The notes under the pieces are model-generated. The model searched no databases, had not been told where the DNA came from, and saw only the letters and a program-made list of their open reading frames with translations. DNA of 64,000 bases. Origin: Linepithema humile. Lineage: Eukaryota; Arthropoda; Insecta; Hymenoptera; Formicidae. Both the position numbers and the translations under genes were made by a program. Shown here one piece after another: positions 58,521-64,000 of the stretch; position 1 is the first letter of the stretch; the number at the start of each line of letters is the position of its first letter. The stretch covers positions 17,789,411 to 17,853,410 of the forward strand of contig NC_090132.1 in assembly GCF_040581485.1 (NCBI RefSeq). The letters run 5' to 3'.

Positions 58521-61500
58521 CTGTGAAAGACTTGAAAATTTGCTGATTCTGTCGCCTCAATTGAATCCGACTTGTTTTCGCCGTTAGACGTGTGTGCTGT
58601 GTGTCAAAATAAAATTAGGCTGACATAAAAGACGATAATTTGTAATGTATTATTAATAATAATTTTCTCAGACATTTTTTTCATTGAAATTATACATATT
58701 ATATGTCAAAGAAGAACTTTCCGGTTATTTAGATTTCTCATTCATTAACACAATGGGACGAGATAAGAATTAATTATTCGTAGCTTATATAGAATTCTCT
58801 TGTCGCTTGTGTATTACTCTCGGCGCGGATAATTTGCGATTTGCGATTCACGCCGTAGTCGAACTTGTTTGGAATGGATTATGATTAACGGACCGCGTCA
58901 GCATTTGCAAATCGGTCGATGTCTTTCATGAAACTCGCGCGAAAGTTCTCTGCAGGCTTAAACACTGGCAAGTTGAGCAGAAGAGAAGGGACATTACTCT
59001 CCGGCCGTGACGTTATATGTCTCTCGGCGACGGTGCGACTGTCAAATGCATAATGCGCTCACAAGTGCGCACCCGGCGCGGCTGCTAATGCATTGCACTT
59101 CGGAATGAAGCACAGTTCTTGTCTAATTCACACACAATACAAATGTTACACTCCTTGTCTACTTTAATACGATAAATTATTTCGTCCTTGATATCGTCGT
59201 TTTTGCATTTATAATAAATTTAAAGTATCATCGACTACAGCTAAATCGTTATGCCCAGATTTATAGATGTATTACTTGATCGACGCACACGTACGAGTTT
59301 AAACATTTTCGATAATCTGGATATAGTAAATTGACATCTGAAAGCGTTTTGCAATATCGAAAAGGAAAATATTTGCACAGGTTTCACGAGAAAAAAAATT
59401 ATAGTTATTTCAATATTTATAGAGAACTGAACATGCCGATATACATGCGTTCAATAAATATGCAATATAAACAAAATAAGCGTGACGGAACGAAGAATAT
59501 TGGAAAGAGAAATGTAGCGTGGCAGAAAGTGAGATACACCAATGTAGTTGACAACGTAAACCTCTGTGAGATATCGTACAGACGATTCAAATAGACAGAT
59601 GCTCTTGATCACGATTTCTTTTGATCGTAGTCGATGTTTACTCCATTTATTGGACGGACAAGATCGTAAAGCAGATCCGAGCAGAAGCTCTGAAATTGTC
59701 GGTGGTCGAAAATCGCCAACATTTGTCTTTGATGAACCTGATCGTAGTTTAGAAACGTGTTGCTTTTGGGTGCGCAAGTCAAATGTTTGTCTTTCTTTTG
59801 TGGAAGACAAATTTTGATAGAGCGTTAAACAATATTAATTTTGTAGTTTGCGTTTGACATTACATCGTGTATAATTCTTTTGTTTTTAATCAAATTTGTA
59901 GGTTTGTTGTAATCATATGTTAAGTCACGCAAAAGTACGAAACATTTTAATTGATATTATTTATAGGTTTAGTGCTTGAAAAATGCAAAAAAAAAAGACA
60001 AATGCAAAAATTTTTACTTTTTCTTGGTTACTTGCACGTCATTAATTTATTAAGTTGTGTTTGTATACTTTAGGGTGATAATTGAATTGCGGTTTAATTG
60101 TATTAGAGAAATTCAGCATAAAAAAATCAACTTTTTTTTGGAGGGGAGGGTTAGACTACTGTCTAGCCGTACAATTATATCAACTCAGTTGCAGATTAAT
60201 TTCGACCGCTGCCTATTTGTAAGTCTATTAAACTGTTATTGCCTTTGTCAATTTTCATTTCTTGCAAATGTAATTTAATCGTTACTGCCAAGAATGGAAA
60301 TGCCTACTTTAAAAGCGCAGTCTTTCACTATTTAATTAACTGAAAAATTTACTGTTATCTTATCTGAAAATTAATCTTGGATTGAAATATTGATACTTTG
60401 ATGTGTTTAATTTTTTATTGAAATGCATATTTTTACTCTACTCGTAAAATATTTTTGGCCATTTTTAAGTAATTTTAATACTCTCACGAATATAGTATAC
60501 AATAGAATTATAATTACTTAATAAGCTTGCTATTACATAAATGACGAATTAGTTAAAAAGATGCGGAAAGCTATTTCAATAAAGAATTCGTTTGCGACAG
60601 GTGCATGCGAAAAATGAATACCCCTTCCGGGCTGATCTGACGCGTATCGCCTTTCAATTGTATTCAGAATCACCGTTTGTACATTTATATATTCAAATTG
60701 AATATTGATCTGAGTCTTAATCAACGTCACACGTCAGTACCGTGCGCAATTACCGATGCTGAGTCTTCAAATTCTTAAGCGAATATCGAGCGAACCATAT
60801 AAAAAAATTTACAAATTCGTTGGCGACAATAGATCGTTCGCGCATATAGTTATATTTAAACACAATATTTTTCAGTATATATTTTTGTTTTAAAGGGAGA
60901 AGATAAATTATAAAATATTTTAAAAGTATATTTTATAAAAAGTAAAAAATACGAAGATACTGTCATAATAAGATAAGTTATATAAATACCGGTAAAAATT
61001 CTATTTAGAATACATAATACAAAATAATATTTTGTATTTCAAGTGCTAAGTTGGCAATATTCAACTTTGCTCATATCATGTTGGAATTATGGTCGGGTAA
61101 TTATGGTCGGAATTAAAGGGTGATGTTTCTCAAAGATGACAGCTTAACACGCTAACTTTGAAACGTTCGCGAAGCGAGTTTGGACAAACCAGACGTATAC
61201 AATAACGTTCGTGTTTCTGTCATTGACTTATCGCAAAGATGATATATCGCTACAGTGGTTTAATTGATGAAACAGTTACAGCGAAGGCTGCCTCGTTTAG
61301 ATCGGACGCATGAAATTAATTGCTGATTCCGAAGCGCTCGCCTGCGGTGCTGATTAGCATTATGCCAGGCGATATAAGCGGAGTACGCTTGATTTCTAAT
61401 TCGACGTAACGGCTATACACGGCTGTCGTTTCCTTCTCGCTGTAGATAGTAGAAACCAAAGTAAGAAAAATGTTATTTCAATGTTGAAACATTGATATAT

Positions 61501-62489
61501 TTTTAATTTATGCGTTATAAATTATGTAAAACAAAATACTTCAAGAATCAAACATATTTGGGAATACAAATGGAATAAGAATCCTTTATAATTTTTTTTC
61601 TCTTAAATTTTGATTCCAATGCAGATTCTAATTTAATTAAATATTTATAGCGAAACAAATTGATAAACTAGCAGAAAGTTGGCACGTCATGAATTTTAAC
61701 TCGAATCAAGTTTTTATTAAGAAAATATCGATTTGCAACTTTACCAAAGAATCTGTAGCTGTAGCAAGGAAAAGTACGCGATGTCTGAGACAATTGCCAT
61801 GGCAATTTCTATGCAATTGTTCCCCCGAGATTGAACAGAAAATGAAGACTAGAAAATATCTGCAGGTGTTCGAAATTACAGCTCCCCCATAACGACTTAT
61901 CCTTCCCAGATAATGCCGAAGGGAATAGAATTTTCTCAGTCATATATTACGAATATTTCTTTCTCTTGCCGCGCATAGAACAACTTACGTCATCATATTG
62001 TCTATGTCGCATCGCGGTAATATAGTATAATATATCATACGATATAAAAACCGAATTTAATTTGTAATTTTTTCCCGTATTTTTATTGATGTAAGAAAGT
62101 TATTAATGCATTTATTTGAGCAAATGATCGCTTCAATTATATAATTTTCAAGTGTTTTTATTTAAAGAATAATTACATTATTTTATTTATATTATTATTT
62201 ATAGAGATGGAATGTGTACAATCGTAGCTTCAATATATACAGCATGTGTATTTCTCAATTTACAAATCCAAAAGTTTTCTTCTTCTACTATCATTTACGA
62301 ATACTCGTTATTGTTCAATGAAAGGTATAGCGAGTGATCGAAAGAGAGCGATCGAATGTGATCCGACTTGAGCACCGTGAATTGCATTGACGTTGCTGCG
62401 TGTAGAAGCTAGAACCGCTTATTTATTGCTGGCCCATAACGCACATATCTCCGGTACAATCTTGGCCCCGGATGCGGGGAAAAAGCTGA
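58521..62489. other. mostly non-coding stretch
   Basis: AT-rich with small CpG-rich patches. A short Lys-rich ATG frame (59433-59594, 53 aa) and overlapping frames on both strands at 59451-59817 are noted but unsupported. A 14-bp-period direct repeat (aattatggtcgg) sits at 61085 and 61099. Confidence 0.45.
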
Positions 62490-62692
62490 ATGTGCACGAT
62501 ACAACTGTGTAGGAGAAGGCTCACGTGCTTACGGCGCGTTAAACTTTCAATGGCTCGAGTACTTTTACCATTGCGGAAGGTGCAGCCGGCTTCCGCTGCA
62601 GCTGGAGGCGAGGTGGAATTTGCTGGCTTACGCGCGTCACTGGTTACTTACGCGGAAGATACCTGCCACGGAATTTTCGTTTTGAATACATA
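62490..62692 (+). CDS. candidate first coding exon or 67-aa ORF
   Basis: ATG-initiated, Arg-rich at first (MCTIQLCRRRLTCLRRVKL), then Ala/Gly-rich. Unspliced it stops at TAG (62691-62693). The stop is cut by a consensus intron start (ATA|GTAAGTG), which would exit in phase 2. The exon-side bases are not ideal. Confidence 0.25.
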
Positions 62693-63200
62693 GTAAGTGA
62701 CTCTTCAAACTTTCGACTTTAACCGGCTTCTACATGGGCAATAAAATTGTAACGCGAGACTAGGGACGTTTCGCGACACTTTTTCAGAAAAGTTACAGAA
62801 AAGTTGTATTTATGATTTGCTGTTGACGATACCCGTTAGGAAATCCGCGAACGTTTGCAAAACCTGCAGACGTACGAAGTGAGAGAAACAAGCAAACACA
62901 TCGTAACTGTTTCAAGTAAACGGGTTTTATTCAATGTAGATGTTTAGTATCGGAGAGTCGAACGTATATTGTTGCGTTAATTATGACATTTAAATATTTG
63001 CATTGTTAACAAACCGGATCGTTCGTGCCGTTTACAGTTTGTCTGGGTATAATCGTTACATCACGTATTTCGGGCGAGCTAATCGTGGATTTTTTAATAA
63101 GCTCTCGGCAAATACGCGCGGACGATTGGTTCTTGAAATGTAATCCATCTCAGAGGCAGACGTCACGATTCATTTGAAATATCAACCACGAGTTTCCATT
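62693..63200. other. non-coding gap
   Basis: Nothing recognised. Confidence 0.5.
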
Positions 63201-63467
63201 ATGAAATCGTTTACTCTTGCACAGGAGACGGTTAACGATACAAACAGCGAGGTAGATATTCTGAGCGAATCGAATGTAAACCGTTCTTATGCATACATTC
63301 GCCTCGGTCCGCTTCATAATCCGTCAGATTTAATTCACTCTCACCAGCTTGAACGAAATAGTATGTACGGTACATGTTACTTTCATATGAAATCGCACAT
63401 TCTAAAAGTAAAGTATATTATAAACATATTATTTATAACGCTGGAATATATTTTAAAGTGTATTTAA
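63201..63467 (+). CDS. candidate ORF (88 aa) containing a splice-bounded exon 63225-63360
   Basis: ATG 63201 opens 88 codons. Within it an acceptor (cgtttactcttgcacag) starts an exon at 63225 in phase 0, and a GTATGT donor follows 63360, exiting in phase 1. The exon peptide is polar and natural-looking (ETVNDTNSEVDILSESNVNR, then YAYIRLGPLHNPSDLIHSHQ), whereas the sequence after the donor turns Ile/Lys-rich like translated AT-rich DNA. That supports the exon reading over the single ORF. No family recognised. Confidence 0.36.
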   Translation: MKSFTLAQETVNDTNSEVDILSESNVNRSYAYIRLGPLHNPSDLIHSHQLERNSMYGTCYFHMKSHILKVKYIINILFITLEYILKCI

Positions 63468-64000
63468 AGCTATATTTTGAAGCGCAATTTAACTTGTGAC
63501 CACACAATTACATTTTCATACCGAGGATCATACCTGTGAGAGTTATTCAAGTGTTTCAACAAACCAGAGTTTCTTGGCGCGGCCTTGAAAGCGATACTAT
63601 CGATCGAACAGCGATAGATAGGGTGTTGTACAAATATACCCACGCATGACAAGATTTAAATTCTAATGCGAGATATGAGTAACGCTATACGACGTACGTA
63701 ATATTCGAGGAGCCTGTGATATGAGCATGATCCTTTTCCGAATACACAAACATCATCTTCTTCTTCTTTCTCGTCCGGCGGTTCTCGTCTTTAGGGGTAG
63801 GATATAAGGTCTTTGAAAACGGGGACGAAGATAAAGTCCCGTCGACGCTCTTGAAATATTTTCACCGTCGATTACATTCAAAAAGACCGATGGATGTTTA
63901 CGGACGTGACGTTTCGCAAAGCGATGCGCGTGTTACGATTTCTCATATTTCAGTTTCACACGCGCGATAACATTCGGTATTTTTGTACGATCACATATCT
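63468..64000. other. non-coding end of window
   Basis: Only a short minus-strand frame (63470-63652). Nothing recognised; a gene could continue beyond the window. Confidence 0.5.

Noticed and set aside
1..64000. CRISPR arrays, operons, prophage or bacterial features
   Set aside because: Nothing of the kind is present; the sequence is clearly eukaryotic in character.

Overview
This window looks like AT-rich nuclear DNA from an arthropod, most likely an insect. The grounds are an AT-rich background broken by many CpG-rich patches, abundant (GA)n/(CT)n and (TA)n microsatellites, long gene-free stretches and GT-AG splice-like signals. There are no operons, Shine-Dalgarno sites or dense ORFs. CpG-rich islands in an AT-rich background with GA/CT simple repeats would suit an ant or other hymenopteran, but no diagnostic gene confirms this.

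I recognise no conserved gene, rRNA, tRNA, known microRNA or complete transposon. The window reads as intergenic DNA or very large introns. About 60 to 180 codon open frames occur on both strands, often overlapping. At this base composition several are expected by chance, so coding calls here are candidates at low confidence. I favoured frames that start at a real ATG, or that are bounded by a pyrimidine-rich acceptor and a good donor with compatible phase. On the plus strand the best are a 138-nt frame-preserving exon at 3041-3178, a two-exon terminal model at 31081-31127 plus 31352-31467, a three-exon mini-gene at 8941-9619 and an exon at 63225-63360. On the minus strand they are terminal exons at 58131-58520, 53916-54245 and 44572-44776. 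The phase of 3041-3178 fits 9258 and 31081, so a plus-strand gene spanning the left half is possible but unproven.

The clearest structure is a diverged inverted duplication, an imperfect palindrome of about 2.9 kb (6914-9806) centred near 8445, with almost no spacer. The right arm is CpG-rich and keeps a three-exon structure with two clean GT-AG introns. The left arm is its AT-shifted mirror and has lost almost every matching splice site, but keeps a 25-nt block identical to exon 2. A 35-bp tandem repeat (7101-7261) expanded inside the left arm only.

A second unusual region (38.5-40.05 kb) is a pyrimidine-rich nested tandem duplication. Three diverged units end in a shared core containing a palindromic, forkhead-like GTAAACGTTTAC or its variants.

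Layout: 0-6.9 kb mostly non-coding with one good candidate exon; 6.9-9.8 kb palindrome; 9.8-31 kb non-coding with scattered candidate exons and small ORFs; 30.6-31.3 kb CpG-rich island followed by the two-exon model; 31.3-38 kb mixed; 38.5-40.1 kb nested repeats; 40-53 kb mostly non-coding; 53-64 kb scattered ORFs and candidate exons on both strands.
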